A DNA stretch of 64,000 nt from Lytechinus pictus (GCF_037042905.1 NC_087245.1:26412501-26476500), one strand, 5' to 3'. Counted from the first letter of the stretch, positions 13,701 to 25,160 are shown. Notes: generated from the letters alone by a model not told the origin. Program-made: numbers and translations.

Positions 13701-16700
13701 CCGGCCGGCCGGGTGCGGGGTACAATCGAGTGTGCTGATGTCGAGTGCAGTCACGATGTGTGAATTGTCATGATAGTAGCGAAGTGAGATCGTGTTTTCT
13801 GGGGTTTTGTGGCCATTTAATATTCTCATTTTGTTGTGATTTTGGAGTAATTTCTGTTGCTATTCTGTGTATTTTGAGGGAAAATACGTTTTCCATGATT
13901 TTCCGTTTGAAATGCCACTTTCCGTTTCAAAAGGCCCTTTCCGTGAATTCCGTCCGTTTTCCGCGATCGCGGAAAATCACTGTCCCTACCCTGGTAAGGT
14001 AAACAGGTGCCTGGCAGGAATTAATTCCTTGAAATTCTTGTACACCGTGTTTAGGCTGAAGCCAGGGTAATAATCTTCTAAGTCCTTTAATAGAAGCGTA
14101 TAGAGATGTTAGATGGTAATGTAATATGCACTGTTCAAGTGACGAATACTACTATTATAACGATTGAGAAACATGTTCCCGCTTTTCATACCCCAGTTCT
14201 TAACTTTTTAAATTAGTATACTCCAAGGAAAGAATTATGGCTTATCATAGTCCATTTGTACTTAACTTTGTGAGTGGTGTACTCCAATTAAAGAATTCTG
14301 GCTTGTCATGCTCCTGTTGTTCCTATGATCAATGGCTTTCATTTTCTCTTTGTCTTTTTGAATATACAGTAGCAGTACTAGAACGTGCAACTAAGGACCT
14401 TCACAGAACGTCAATAGCACTAACGAGACACAAAACCATGCTGCAAGACAAACTGGACCAATCAGAGAAGAGTATACCAAAGTCATTTGACGAGATCCAG
14501 AGGTTTTTGAACGAGAGGAAACTAGCGCTAACCAATGAATTCTTAGAAGTCAAGGTAATGTATTTTTATCCTTTATTTCCTAATTTAGAATTATTTCTTT
14601 GATACAAGCTTCTGGGATCAGTTATCAGATATTCTTTTGAGGTGTTTTTAAAAGAAAATCTTGAAACTCAATTAATTGATCTAATGTATCAAATTATTCT
14701 ACCATTCATCAACTTTTTGTATGGATGTAAATTTGTATTTCAATGAAGATTCTATTTCAGACTATGTGAATATGATTTTAATTCATTTTTTTAATATGAT
14801 AAGTAAATGTTTGGAACAAGCCTTGTTTTTAAAATTATATCTTTCAAAGAGATGATATATTACTTCCTAAAAAAAAAATCACTGTTTCAATGAAGATGGA
14901 AATTGTATATTATGGCAATAATTTGTATTTTCTAAAAACATGATTTGGCATTCTAGAAGAATTTACTTCCTGATTTTCAAAGAAATTTAGATCTGATTTT
15001 GTTACAATCCACCCGTTTCTAATATTTTTTATTAATGCAGCAAGAAGCGAGTGAGATGTTGGAGGCTCGCGAGGAACAGGCCAAAGAGCTAGAAAGGAAG
15101 ACCCACAGAGCAGCTACCATGACAGAGGACCAAGTCCATGAACTAAGAGCAGAGATCAAGGTATGTACTCCACGAAAGCTTGGTCAAATAGAGTACCGAA
15201 GTGATGCCATCACAAAAATCTTTTTTTCCCATTTCAGCACTTGTGATTCCATTTTTTGGTAGAGCATGATGAAATACCTCCACTACCAAAATTTGCTGCG
15301 AATCGGTCCATGGGGGCCTGATATATAACCTCCTGAATACATTGACTTCAGTGGGGCTAATTATGTATTCATGAGGTCATATCTCTGGCCCACCACCAAA
15401 TTTTGGAAGTTGGGGTTTTTCATCATGGTCTACAAAAATACAGTATCAAAAGTGCCAATATGCAACTTTAGAAAATTGATGACTTTGCACTTCGGTACTC
15501 TATATGTGATCAGCCATCCCTAAACCAATAATAAGTCACCAGGGAAGGTTCTTTGAAATTAGCCAAATTAGAAATTTGGTCTTCAAAAACAAAAAATTGA
15601 AGAAAAAAAAAGCTTATCTGAAAGAATAACTCTACTTCATAATACTTTCAAAATTTCAGGTTGTAAAGTTGATTAGAAAAGAAGATTCAAGAGGTCTTTG
15701 ACACCAGTTTTGAGGACTGCTAGGAAGTATTACTGTGATTGCACAATTTGCACATCTTGTGCTTGAGTGAACCTGAACTTCAAATCTTGCTTTCTCCTTA
15801 TTTTTGAAGCTCTCGCTCAAGTTTCTTCTGCATTCAACCAAGCAATTGTGTGGGATATGCTTTTACAAACCCAATAAAAATCTCAAACTTCACTTTGGGC
15901 AGCTTATTTTTGGTTTTGGTGGTGATTGGTCACATATGGTTGGACAGTAGAAAGCTAAGAAACATTTTTTTTGCGAAAAAAATTGATGAAAAGACAGTGC
16001 ATATTTACAATTATTTCTAGTTTATCTGGGGCCAGTGTCATATAGACTTGTTGGAACTACCATGGAAACCTTGATTGTGATTGGCTGCTGAGGACTGCTA
16101 CCATGTTAGTTGCCATTATGGCAGTTACCATTGTTGTAAATGAAATTCTCACCATTTTGTGGAAAAAAACATTGTAAATATGTAACTTTTCACAAAAATG
16201 GTTAAAACTCACTACAGTAATGTACCTAGCCTTGATCCTTTTGAATGTCAGAAAAACAATATGATATGATTCACATTATATGTTGGCAGGCTTCAACCAA
16301 TTGGCATGATTAATTGGTAGAGGTTGTATTGTTTGTCCTTACAGTCCAAAATATGAAAATCACTTTGAAATGTAGGTATTGTGAGGATGAAATATTGGTC
16401 ATGTATTATTCATAATCACATGACAAAGTCACAAGCAAAAACTCAGGGACTAATAGTTCTATCACAAACTTCATAGGTAAAACCTTGACCTGGTTCTTGA
16501 AAATCAATTTAATCAGTGTGGATGTTATCTTTACTTGAAACAAATTTGTTTAAGTTTTGTATTTTGGACAACTGATTTGTAGATGACTCAGAGAGTTTCT
16601 TGACATTCAGACATTTTACTATATTTCTTATTAAAAGGGTTATTTTAAAATGAAGGGTGAACTTATGAAATGCATTGATGCAGATTTTAATACGATCAAG

Positions 16701-19700
16701 TGTGAAATACATAGTTTCATGGGGTATAAATATATTGTGTTTGAATATGAACTCATTCATGAATTTTATTTAAAATAAAAATAGAGTTGATGTACATACT
16801 AAGTACATGAATATTTATGCTCTAACTTTGTTATAGAATTTTTCATTGCTTGCAAAAAAATGTTTGACATGGTCAATAAAGTCTAATGATTTTAGAATTG
16901 TTGTTTTTCACTTGTCTTCAATACTAGTTCATGACAGGAATCCTTTTTGTATAATTTCTGAGTAGTTTGAGAGAAATTGAAGAAGACATAAGAGGTCTTC
17001 CTGTCTGTGTTTTTACGAGTCAATTCTATAGGGGAAGTTTTGGGGGAAACCTATCAATGGGGAGCTTTGTATTGATCTTTCCTCTCAATGTTGAAGACAC
17101 ACTAAACCTGCATGCCTAAAATCTGATATTATGCAAACCCAGTAGTGTCTTATCAGTGATATCTTCCGACCAAATGATATTTATTTGACATTTATAAGAT
17201 TGTTTATCTTTATAGTCTTTTTTTTAAACAAGGTAAAAAGAGTAAGTTTGACTCCAATGGCCGTGGTTCACTCATGATCTATCATTTTGGTTATGTGTGA
17301 ATATGTTGTGTCGCGGCGCATTCTTCGTAATTGGTTCATGTGCATACACGTCGTTGCAGGTACACTCCAGGACATTCATCTAGGCGATATTTGAATGAAG
17401 GCTTGTTTTACTGTTGTTAGATTCTGTATATTTGGTCAAGCTTCAACCAGTTTTCCAATATGTAAAATGGGAACTCAGACTGGAGGGTAACATTACGTAG
17501 TGTAGGGTGACCTTGGCCCAGGTTCACCTATAAGCACTGTATGTATAAAGTAAATGTACTCTATGTAGAAAAAATTGTTGGATTGCCAAAGGGGCATAGG
17601 GGATCAGGTGATTTTGGAAGCTCGATTAATGGAACTGACAGGATGTGGACTTGTAGAAACATTGTAATAATGACATCTTTTCCTGTTTTTGTTTTTTGTT
17701 TGATTTAGCAATTTGTATCTGATCGAAAGGTTGATGAAGAGATAGGCAAGGCTCTGAGGTACACATGGAATCCAGACCAAATTGTTGAGGTAAGAATCCA
17801 GGGAAAAACATTTCACTGGGGCTCGGTACAAATTTACCCCCCCCCCCCCCAAATGCCCTAAAGATCCCTCAAAAACTAAAAAAAGATTCCCTGAAATTTC
17901 CTAAAGGTCCATTGTACACTTAAATGTAGCAAATTTTTGGCTGGTATGCTCAAAAGTGGCCTTGGAAAAGAAAATACACTGTTTTTCGTGTAAGAATATC
18001 ATATTAGATTTTATATGTTGAATGATGTTTGACTGTTATAGGACAGGGGGACTGTAATCCAAGAAGGTCAATTGCACAAGGGGCATATAATAGACTCGCA
18101 TGCTGTTTGATAATCTTGATAATATAGTACCTTTTTACCTAAAATATTGAAATAAAACTATGAAATTAGGAAGTTAGGTATACAGGTGAAAGTTATAATA
18201 TTTTCTGACAACAGAAATCGATAGATTTAGGGGAAATTCTACTTAGAAAAGATATTGTAACGTATGTTTTGCATTATCTGGGCTCCGTAACACAAAAGAT
18301 AACTATTGATCATACGCTTGATTTTTACGAGTGATTGTACATTGTAGTCAATGCAATCAATCGTGAAAATTTGTTTTAAGATCATTGCTAAGCTTTGTGT
18401 TACGGGCTCCTGGTCTAAAAAAATTGCTTTGACTGGGTGAGGAATTGACCTATGGAATTTTGACTTGTATGTTAGTTTACCTGTATATGGCCATTTGGTC
18501 TTTTTTTTTTGGACAATTTGATTGTGTTTTTAGTTGTTTTCTGTAACTTCTTAGCTACTAATTGTAAAATTGTTTTGTACCGGAGATGTGTTTCTCTGAG
18601 ATAACAATGTGTATATGAACTGCACATTTCAATGGCCTTTGAAAGCATTTCAAAAAATGATATGTGATTGTAAGGTACAATGTCTGTTTGAATTGAAATG
18701 CTCATACTCACTAGGAAAGGCCATGCTCTTTTTTGAAATTTGCATTTCCAGCATGTAAGTGCATTTAGGAGATTTGTTATGTTAAGTTCTGCCAAGGCTG
18801 ATAATGACCTTCATGTCTCATTTATGAACAGCTGATCAAGAGCTTCGGTGAGGTCATCCCCGTCCAGCATCATTACACCACCCGTCGTCCATCCATCTCA
18901 TCTCTGTCCAGTATCAACACCATGTCTAGGACCACTTCGGTCAGTGAGGACCATGGTCCACTCTCTGCTCGTAGTATCAGCCTGACAGAGAGTCAGGACT
19001 CCACCACCATGGGCAAACCTCTGTCACCGAAGCCAGCCAACGATATGGACATGAAGGCAGAGGTGGCCGAGATGGCAGCCAAGCTACAGAGGTCCATGAC
19101 ACAGGTTAGATACCAATCCATACTCTAATGAGGGCATTGCAAGAAACTCTAATTGGGTCTTAATCTTGCAGTTAATTGCAAATTCGCAGTTGATGGCTGC
19201 TCTGTTTCTAGCCACAGAAAGTGTTTTTTGGCAAGATTACAAATGAATATCAAAATATTTTTGGTCAATGCCAAACAGTTGATTTTATTTCATAGCATGT
19301 TTTCCTTGTAAGTACTAGGAATGCAAGGAAAGAGGTGAGTGACTCTTTTCATTTGCTTAGATATTCATACATGTATTTGTTTTGTTCGTTCAGGGTCGTA
19401 AAGGAGCCAGGAACCAAACAGGACCAAACGCAGACAATCAGAATAAAGGAGAAAGGTCCCAACAAACCAACAGAGGTCAAGGGAAAGCACAAGATCAACA
19501 GTCACAGCCAAACCAGGGTCAAGGGGGACCAAACCCCAACAAGCAAGGTCGAAACCAGAACCGGCAAGATAGACCTCAAAGTCAACATGGTTCAAGACAA
19601 GGTCAGCAGGGCCAGCACCCTCAAGATCAGAGGCCTCAAGGTCCCAGACCACAGGGTCAAAGGCCACAAGGTCAAGGTCAGAGGCAGGGTCAGCATCAGC

Positions 19701-20362
19701 AGCAGAGGAACGAGTATGAGGAGCACGATGGACAGAGGAGGGAGAATCGAAATGCCAAGAGGCGACAGAACCGAAAGCAAAAGGAGCGTAACCATCAGGA
19801 AGCAGAGGAAGTCTCAGATCCACCCGCCCCCAATGCCACCTCTAGCTCTGGCCTGGAGAGTAAGCCAGAAGAGAAGCATTTAATAGATGAAAGGACAGAT
19901 GCTAGTGATAATGTGCCTGTGTCAACTCATACAGATGATCCCCAACCTGCCAAAGCTCCCGAAGATGCCGATGCATCGAGGGAACTTGGACAAGAAAATG
20001 AAGAGAATAAGCAGGGTCCTATCGATGATGTTAATGTGGAGAGAGAAGTAGAGGAGCCTCACCATTCTAATGAGAAAGACAGTGTGAAAGTCAATGGAGA
20101 GATGAAGGAAGAACCAAAGATGACAAATGGACCATTGAAGAATGGTGATGTCAACATGAATGGCAACATCAAGATCAATGGGGATCTACCTCATGTAAAC
20201 GGGGACATCATCCCCGAAGGTGACGTCAATGGAGACGTAGATGATCCTCTTCCACAAAGAGAGATCAAGTCTCGCCGATCACAGAAAATTGAGGATGTAG
20301 TCAAAGAAACGAGTGCTCTGAATGGCGTCGCTGATTTTGAGCAAACAGAGCGAGAAAATTGA
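4696..20362 (+). CDS. spats2: SPATS2/SPATS2L-family protein (gene span, 5' end outside window)
   Basis: Eight exons (4696-4789, 11907-12179, 12542-12694, 14370-14554, 15041-15160, 17709-17789, 18832-19104, 19394-20362) join with matching phases into 715 residues ending at TGA. The family mark is the conserved central helical block (DUF1387): VLERATKDLHRTSIALTRHK, then EASEMLEAREEQAKELERKT, then QVHELRAEIKQFVSDRKVDE. It has the same order and spacing as vertebrate SPATS2 and SPATS2L. The lysine-rich KRNKKKKRG tract in the first visible exon matches the position just after the UBA-like domain of the family, which is missing here and must lie upstream. Vertebrate members are about 550 residues; this one is longer because of a large disordered C-terminus. 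SPATS2L has been linked to nucleoli, stress granules and RNA binding; the basic Q/G/R-rich tail fits RNA association, but that is inference. Confidence 0.9.
6071..6680. mobile_element. MITE, TTAAAGG(A/T)CAAGTCCA family, copy 1
   Basis: The left end TTAAAGGACAAGTCCACCCC is mirrored at the right end by TGGACTTGACCTTTAA. The interior repeats the same words in inverted order (ATCAAAATCGGATGTAAAAT near the left, ATTTTACATCCGATTTTGAT near the right), so the whole unit is a large imperfect palindrome of 610 bp without a coding frame. Relatives occur at 40095-40552, 56460-57047 and 59990-60323. The TTAA at both ends may be the duplicated target. Confidence 0.8.
8265..8412. mobile_element. Short MITE with GGGAGTGTTTCATCAA ends
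   Basis: The left end GGGAGTGTTTCATCAA pairs with the right end TTTCATGAAACGCTTCCC. Internal words such as TTATCCGAC and GTCGGATAAAA recur in both orientations. It is about 148 bp, noncoding, and lies in the first visible spats2 intron. Confidence 0.6.
11907..12179 (+). CDS. spats2: spats2 exon (Ser/Pro then Gln/Arg-rich linker)
   Basis: Acceptor TTGCAG and donor GTATTG. The correct frame is fixed by the split Gly codon shared with the previous exon. It starts GSASSSNQPSTAHSAPP, continues into QRPPSSQQPQQPRQYQQ and the basic tract RRDRDRDGDHNRGRP, and ends AASNHSSAES. A longer open frame in another phase here is a shadow. The exon is low-complexity and likely disordered, like the variable linker between the UBA-like and helical parts of the family. 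Confidence 0.75.
12542..12694 (+). CDS. spats2: spats2 exon
   Basis: Acceptor TTTCACCAG and donor GTAAGT. It encodes GKQRPEKGHHSHQPSPLEDM, then AERLLPAESSDKTHHIDSEL and HYQDAAKAKKL. It begins and ends with one-base carry-over that matches both neighbours. The last part, just before the conserved helical block, corresponds to the family position where vertebrate proteins read KPDELAKKRG-like sequence. Confidence 0.8.
13229..13988. mobile_element. Nonautonomous DNA element with TAGGGACAGTGATTTTCCG ends
   Basis: A 19-bp end (13229-13247) is repeated perfectly in inverted orientation at 13970-13988. The hexamer CCCTGG lies directly outside both ends (13223-13228, 13989-13994). Next to both termini the word TTTCCGTTTC is repeated several times in opposite orientations. 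The element is 760 bp and no transposase frame is present. It sits in the spats2 intron between 12694 and 14370. Its terminal pattern (AGGGA, then TTTTCCGT) and 6-bp duplication resemble the element at 3317-4482, which suggests related elements. Confidence 0.8.
14370..14554 (+). CDS. spats2: spats2 exon (start of conserved helical block)
   Basis: Acceptor ATACAG and donor GTAATG. It encodes VAVLERATKDLHRTSIALTR followed by HKTMLQDKLDQSEKSIPKSF and a segment ending LTNEFLEVK. This is the most diagnostic part of the SPATS2/SPATS2L family: a long amphipathic, probably coiled-coil helix. It ends in phase 0. Gene identification rests mainly on this exon and the next two. Confidence 0.9.
15041..15160 (+). 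CDS. spats2: spats2 exon (conserved helical block, middle)
   Basis: Acceptor AATGCAG and donor GTATGT, 40 codons, phase 0 at both ends. It encodes QEASEMLEAREEQAKELERK, then THRAATMTEDQVHELRAEIK. It matches the family segment that reads EAMEILTARQKKAEELKRL in vertebrates, with the same LRAEIK end at the same splice position. Confidence 0.9.
15161..17708 (+). other. spats2 intron, 2.5 kb
   Basis: No exon recognised. At about 16040-16140 there is a CCATGG/GCCATTATGGCAG-type repeat in both orientations that looks like a small mobile element. The rest is AT-rich. Confidence 0.6.
17709..17789 (+). CDS. spats2: spats2 exon (end of helical block)
   Basis: Acceptor GATTTAG and donor GTAAGA, 27 codons, phase 0. 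It encodes QFVSDRKVDEEIGKALRYTW followed by NPDQIVE. It corresponds to HFVSERKYDEELGKAARF in vertebrate SPATS2L, which confirms orthology with or without the flanking low-complexity exons. Confidence 0.9.
18280..18410. mobile_element. Mini inverted-repeat element, CGTAACACAAAG type, copy 1
   Basis: The left end GGGCTCCGTAACACAAAAG pairs with the right end CTTTGTGTTACGGGCTCC. The interior is rich in GATTGA/TCAATC words in both orientations. It is about 131 bp and noncoding, in the intron before the 18832 exon. A diverged copy is at 20818-20951. Confidence 0.65.
18832..19104 (+). CDS. spats2: spats2 exon (Ser/Thr-rich)
   Basis: Acceptor GAACAG and donor GTTAGA, 91 codons, phase 0 at both ends. 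It begins LIKSFGEVIPVQHHYTTRRP, continues through a Ser/Thr-rich part (SSLSSINTMSRTTSVSE) and ends KAEVAEMAAKLQRSMTQ. The first 20 residues are the continuation of the conserved block (vertebrate proteins have CGEITHPKNNYSSRTP at this point). The Ser-rich part gives the family its name. Confidence 0.85.
19394..20362 (+). CDS. spats2: spats2 last exon (disordered C-terminus)
   Basis: Acceptor GTTCAG; 322 codons plus TGA. Three parts are visible. The first is a Gln/Gly/Arg/Asn-rich basic region with a loose period of QGQRPQGP-like words (about the first 110 residues), ending in the strongly basic RRENRNAKRRQNRKQKERN. The second is an acidic Glu/Asp-rich region. The third is a run of NGD-containing words (VNMNGNIKINGDLPHVNGD). 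The end reads GVADFEQTEREN. The basic half fits RNA binding, the acidic half is not seen in vertebrate members, and I assign it no function. Confidence 0.9.
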   Translation, partial: GRKGARNQTGPNADNQNKGERSQQTNRGQGKAQDQQSQPNQGQGGPNPNKQGRNQNRQDRPQSQHGSRQGQQGQHPQDQRPQGPRPQGQRPQGQGQRQGQHQQQRNEYEEHDGQRRENRNAKRRQNRKQKERNHQEAEEVSDPPAPNATSSSGLESKPEEKHLIDERTDASDNVPVSTHTDDPQPAKAPEDADASRELGQENEENKQGPIDDVNVEREVEEPHHSNEKDSVKVNGEMKEEPKMTNGPLKNGDVNMNGNIKINGDLPHVNGDIIPEGDVNGDVDDPLPQREIKSRRSQKIEDVVKETSALNGVADFEQTEREN

Positions 20363-20817
20363 GTAGCGTTGAAAGTGGATAGATTGGAGGTAACATAAGC
20401 AGTTGATCAAGTCTAGGGGAGTAAATTCCTAATCACTTTAGGATTACTCCAAAGTAGATGATAAATTAATTGTATTGCATGTTTATTAGCAATCCAGCTA
20501 TGTACTTTAAATGCTGATTCGATTATGAAAACAAAGGATTTGAAACATGCTAGTTGCATTGATATTCAGAGATTGTCCTCTTGACACACCTCTCAGTGCC
20601 AAAAGTTAATTAAAAGATTATTGGTGATAGCTTTTAATCTCGTGAAAATACACTGCTTTTTGGGATCAAAGAAAAGAATGAAAAAAATAGTACCGTATCA
20701 CTGCTTTGTTGGAAGGCACCTTTTTCACTGGTGTCATTGCTTAATCCGTTCCAGTAAATACAAACTTAATTTTACTTCATTTTTTTACTTTGAATGTATT
20801 CCAGCCAATGTTTACTA

Positions 20818-20951
20818 GGGCCCTCGTAACATAAAGTTTAGTGATTGGCCATAGGGCTGATTTCTATGATTGATTGCATTGATTATTGTGTATGATCAAT
20901 CGCAAAAATCAGCTCCACAATCAATCACTAAGCTTCATGATACAGGGCTCC
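20818..20951. mobile_element. Mini inverted-repeat element, CGTAACACAAAG type, copy 2
   Basis: Begins GGGCCCTCGTAACATAAAG and ends CTTCATGATACAGGGCTCC. The interior word TTTAGTGATTG is mirrored by CAATCACTAAG. It is the same layout as 18280-18410 but more diverged. It lies about 450 bp into the 3' UTR of the spats2 gene. Confidence 0.6.
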
Positions 20952-21673
20952 AGACACTTCAACTTACAAGTCTTTCAAGTTTTTAAACGATTCCTTACTT
21001 GTACAGTCCAAGTGTGTTGACCTCAATATAATCAAGATATTTGGGACGTGGTTCCCTCGCTGCGCATCTGTAGAAACCCTTCCAACCATCAACTTACACA
21101 CATGCCTTTTCTCGTTTATAGACATTTTTTAGAAATCTGCTATCAATGTATTTTCTATTAAAAATCAACACCCTGCATGTATCTATGAGTGCATTATTAT
21201 GAAAATTGAAGTAAATGTAGCATGCTGCAATCACTATCATAGTACAATATTTTTTCCTCTTTTTTTTCTATGCATTTTCATCTCTTGTTCATGTTATGAA
21301 ATGCTTTGAAATTGTTAAAACTCTTTGTTTTTCTCAGAATTTCTGTTACTCTTATATGAGTAATATGTAATCTCAGATGGTTTATTTTTGCATCCCTCTT
21401 TTTCATGATGGTGTAAGAATTTATATTTTAGTTTAGTCGTTGTTTTTAATGATTAGTTAGATATTAGAGAGATTAATTATTTAATGGGACAATTGTGGCT
21501 GATTTCTTGTTAATGTTCATTGAAAGTCCATGTGTATTTTTTTTTATATGTGAAGATATAACTGAGCCAATTTCAGGGGAGTCAAAGCAAGATATATAAT
21601 ATACATAAATATGTTTGCTTTCTCAAATCTGATTGTGTTCGTGATGGCTTAGAAACTAATTAAGGTTTTCATC

Positions 21674-21679
21674 AATAAA
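21674..21679 (+). promoter_or_regulatory. Candidate polyadenylation signal AATAAA (spats2, proximal)
   Basis: AATAAA in the context ATCAATAAAGGC, about 1.3 kb after the stop codon. One of two canonical hexamers noted downstream of the gene. Confidence 0.4.
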
Positions 21680-22313
21680 GGCTTTTCAATCAAAGTAAGA
21701 GAGATGATGTAGTTGCCATTCATTGTTTCTTGTAAACTAGTAATATGCGCATACCACATCCTCCAAGTTTGTTGCCAAAAAGGTTTATTTTATTATGTGA
21801 ATACCATTAAACTAAAGTATGTGAAATGATTAGTTACAGGTTCATAATATATTTTTATTTTTCAAAAGGTATACATTTATTCACTCATTTACATCGAGTT
21901 TCATATTATTTTCTAAACAATGATATTGAAAAAGAAATCTGCTCAGGTATACACAATGTATTAGTGTAGAAAACAGTATACAATACCAACAATACTTGTT
22001 TCTATTTTGTAATATAAATATTGAGGATATCATCCAATGCTGTACAGAGAGAAAATGATATATATATATGATACATGTAGTTAGAATGATTGATAGGCGA
22101 ATAGGGATTTATGACAGGTGTAGTATGACTTGGCACGATAAAGTTTTAATGTTTCATTGTTTTGACACAACTGTGACTATTCTGGAAGGACCTATTTTTG
22201 TAAGGAAATTCATTAAAAAATATATAGCTTGGTGGAATTCACTGAATTTATCACTCCTTGATTATTGTTTTCTTTTCATGTAAACTGCTGACAGAGTTGG
22301 AAAGGTCACTCTT

Positions 22314-22570
22314 ATGGAGGCGTGATAGCCCAGTATGGAGAGTGGTGGATTTGGATTCCGGTGACCCGGGTTCAATTCCCACTTGGTACTCTAGTGCCCT
22401 TTGGTAAGGCATTTATCCTCATAACCAGGTCTCTCAGAAAGGACCTTAAGCCTTTGGTCCTCTGGTTTCTTGCTTACAAGCAATAATGCTTTCTGAGCAA
22501 TCAGGTAAAACAAGAAATCACCACCACCACTGAATGATAAGATAATAAGAATAATAAGATGCTATATCCA
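22314..22570 (+). mobile_element. tRNA-derived SINE
   Basis: The head resembles a tRNA gene: an A-box-like TAGCCCAGTATGG near 22326 and a near-perfect B box GGTTCAATTCC at 22369-22379. A non-tRNA body follows (GGCATTTATCCTCATAACCAG) with a simple AATAAGATAATAAG tail to about 22565. The promoter spacing and tail are those of a Pol III SINE. It is not a tRNA gene because the acceptor stem does not close. Confidence 0.8.
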
Positions 22571-25137
22571 ATAGTAAAGATTGGATTGGAATTTATATCT
22601 GCCGCATGAATGATATAATTGTCTTTTTTGTTTCCTCTGAGTTTGCACTTTTAGTTTTAGTTTTGACATGTGTTAACCAACGACATGAATCTATTCACAC
22701 ACAGTGGTCAATGCACGTCAGCACACAAATATTCTGACCAGCACTCAATGTGATATGAGGCCCACTTGGCTTCTACTTGTTTTTTTTTTGTGTGACAATG
22801 AGAACATTGTGGTTTTGATACACACACTTGATATTGGTCCAGGCCAGCAAATTCATTGAGAATCAGTTTATCATCTTATTGGTTGTCAAATTACTAAATT
22901 TCAAAAACAAGAAATTAATGTGTCAACACTGTTTCTGTGTATTTGAAGTGTGACAAATGTCCACTTTTACTACAGCAGACTCGTTGCATTGTCAAATTAC
23001 AACATATTTCTATGCTGTATGATTTAATATAACTCCGACCTGACCAATGCCAGGGTTACCCCAGGGCCAGGTTTCATAAATCTTGTTAATAGTAGAAAAT
23101 GCTAGAAACCAATGGAAACTTTGTTTTTTATCAAAAGTTGATCCGTCAAATTACTGTAGATGATTTAAGTAGCCTGAAACAGTACCTTATAGCTTGCTAT
23201 GAATGGTAAGCTTGGTGAAAGAGGGCCCTGAACAATCAAGACAATGAACATGTTCCTCCAGCATCATATTTCTGTATAGCAAATGTTTTACATTCAAAAT
23301 TTGTAATTCCTTTCGTTGGAGTTTCTTAGAGCAAGTGATGTATATCATTGCAGTGTATTTTGCCCTTTTTGTTTTAAGATTGTTTAATTTTAGGATTGCA
23401 CAAGGTGTGTCCATTGAATTTTTATGCATATAAGCATTCCCAATCCATTGTTTTGTCTATGTAGAAATTGGAGGATTAGATTGGAAAGAAGCCGGGTATG
23501 AATCATGCCATAAGCTGCTACAAAAAGAGATTCAGACTTTTGTAGGGGTACCTTAACCATTGTGAAATTCAATGGGAGTGAAAGTATGGATTCCTATTGT
23601 TGGATAGTCATTGGAATATAACGTGAATAGAACTGCCACAATTAACTATGATGTGAAATGTATGACCGCATTCAATTTTTTTTTTAGATTACATATATGT
23701 CATACATTTTTTTCCCTCTCATTTGTTCTACATATTTTTTCTTGCTGACTTTGTTGTTCTAAAGAAATGGTAAGTCTCGATGATGCCTTAACATAAAGAC
23801 TTGCATGCAAGCAATTATAAGTTTGAAACAACATTCTGATTGGTTGTTAGTGAGAGTTTTGAACAATGTCTTATTGCAACAGTAGTTGTGATTGGCCATT
23901 TTATTGCCATTTTACAATTAACTACAAACATATGTTATAGTAGCCTGAATAGGGCAAGCAAAGTCTCTGTTGCAGTTTCACATAAAGGTACATGAGGAGT
24001 AGGGACAGTTGGTAGCTCACCGTATGGATTTATAAACTAAATATTAACTAGATTGTTTATTATCACTGTGTTGGATGACGGATATTTTCATTTTGGTATC
24101 ATTTCAAGTACAGGAGCAATATTCAGTCCATACATTCCATTTTATATCTTGTACCGATGCCTTTTTAAGTCTCAATATTATTCACGATGTTCCTTGTTTT
24201 GTAGATACATCCTAGTTATAGTTTATAACGTTACCAAAAAAAAAAAAATCATTTTTCCAAGTGAATTATTCATTCTCTTTCTATTTTGTACTTAACTCCC
24301 ATTCATATTTAGTCTTGTATTATATCAATATTATCTTGAAATTCATAGTTGTTTGCAAAGATTGTTCCTATCTTTCTCCATAGGAAGTCTTGCCAACATA
24401 TTTACCCTCATGAAAAAAAATATTGTTGATTTTCTGTCCATGTAAAAAGCATTGATGTACTTTCAATTTTTCAATATTGTCAGTTAAAATCATTGTTATG
24501 CCAGACCTTTCAACCATTCTGAATTTGAAAGAAAGAATATTATTTTTTACCATCCACAGCTCTGTTTTAGATAAGATTTCCTATTTTTTATAGTGTTCAT
24601 GTGCACTCCTGTGGGAAATTGCAATACCTTTCCTATTTCTGGAGCAAAATCATCTTTATTTCTCATTCAGAAAGGTTGGGAGGACTGGTTATACAGAGCC
24701 ACAGCAGGGACCGCTTATTTGAATTCCTCTTTATGACAACACAGTCAATATGTTCTTGATATAATCAAGGATTTTTAATGTTGCTTTCAGTGTGAGAAGT
24801 TTCAATGTATCGTAATGAGAAAACCTACTTCAACAAAGTGCCTTGAAAGACTTAAAACGTGAGATAATTCACATCTTGAATTTTTGTACAAGTTTTGAAC
24901 ACCTTTGGATGTGGCCTTTATTTTCATACAATCCATTTTCTAAAAGTATCCAATAACAAATAGACTTCTGAATTATGTACATTAGCTCCCAGAAGCTTTG
25001 TACTTGTTTCCAGACGATGATGGGTTAAGTGTCAGGCACAAATCGTATGAATTTCCCTTTCAAGGAATTTCCAGTTTTTAATTTATGTTAATTAATGTAC
25101 TTACTATATAATCTGTTATATATTTCTAAGTAATCGG

Positions 25138-25143
25138 AATAAA
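25138..25143 (+). promoter_or_regulatory. Candidate polyadenylation signal AATAAA (distal)
   Basis: AATAAA in the context CGGAATAAAGAGT, followed by TG/T-rich sequence. It would give a 4.8-kb 3' UTR if used. Confidence 0.35.
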
Positions 25144-25160
25144 GAGTACTCAAGTGTTAA

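Larger units (their letters stand above)
20363..25160 (+). other. Probable spats2 3' UTR and downstream sequence
   Basis: No coding frame of note. AATAAA motifs at 21674-21679 and 25138-25143 are candidate polyadenylation signals, so the UTR may be 1.3 kb or 4.8 kb long. It carries a CGTAACACAAAG-type mini element (20818-20951) and a SINE (22314-22570). Confidence 0.5.

Noticed and set aside
19365-19823. Long minus-strand open frame opposite the last spats2 exon
   Set aside because: Shadow of the Gln/Gly/Arg-rich coding sequence; no splice sites or start context of its own.
22326-22395. tRNA gene
   Set aside because: Only the A and B boxes are preserved; no closing acceptor stem, and a SINE body and tail follow.
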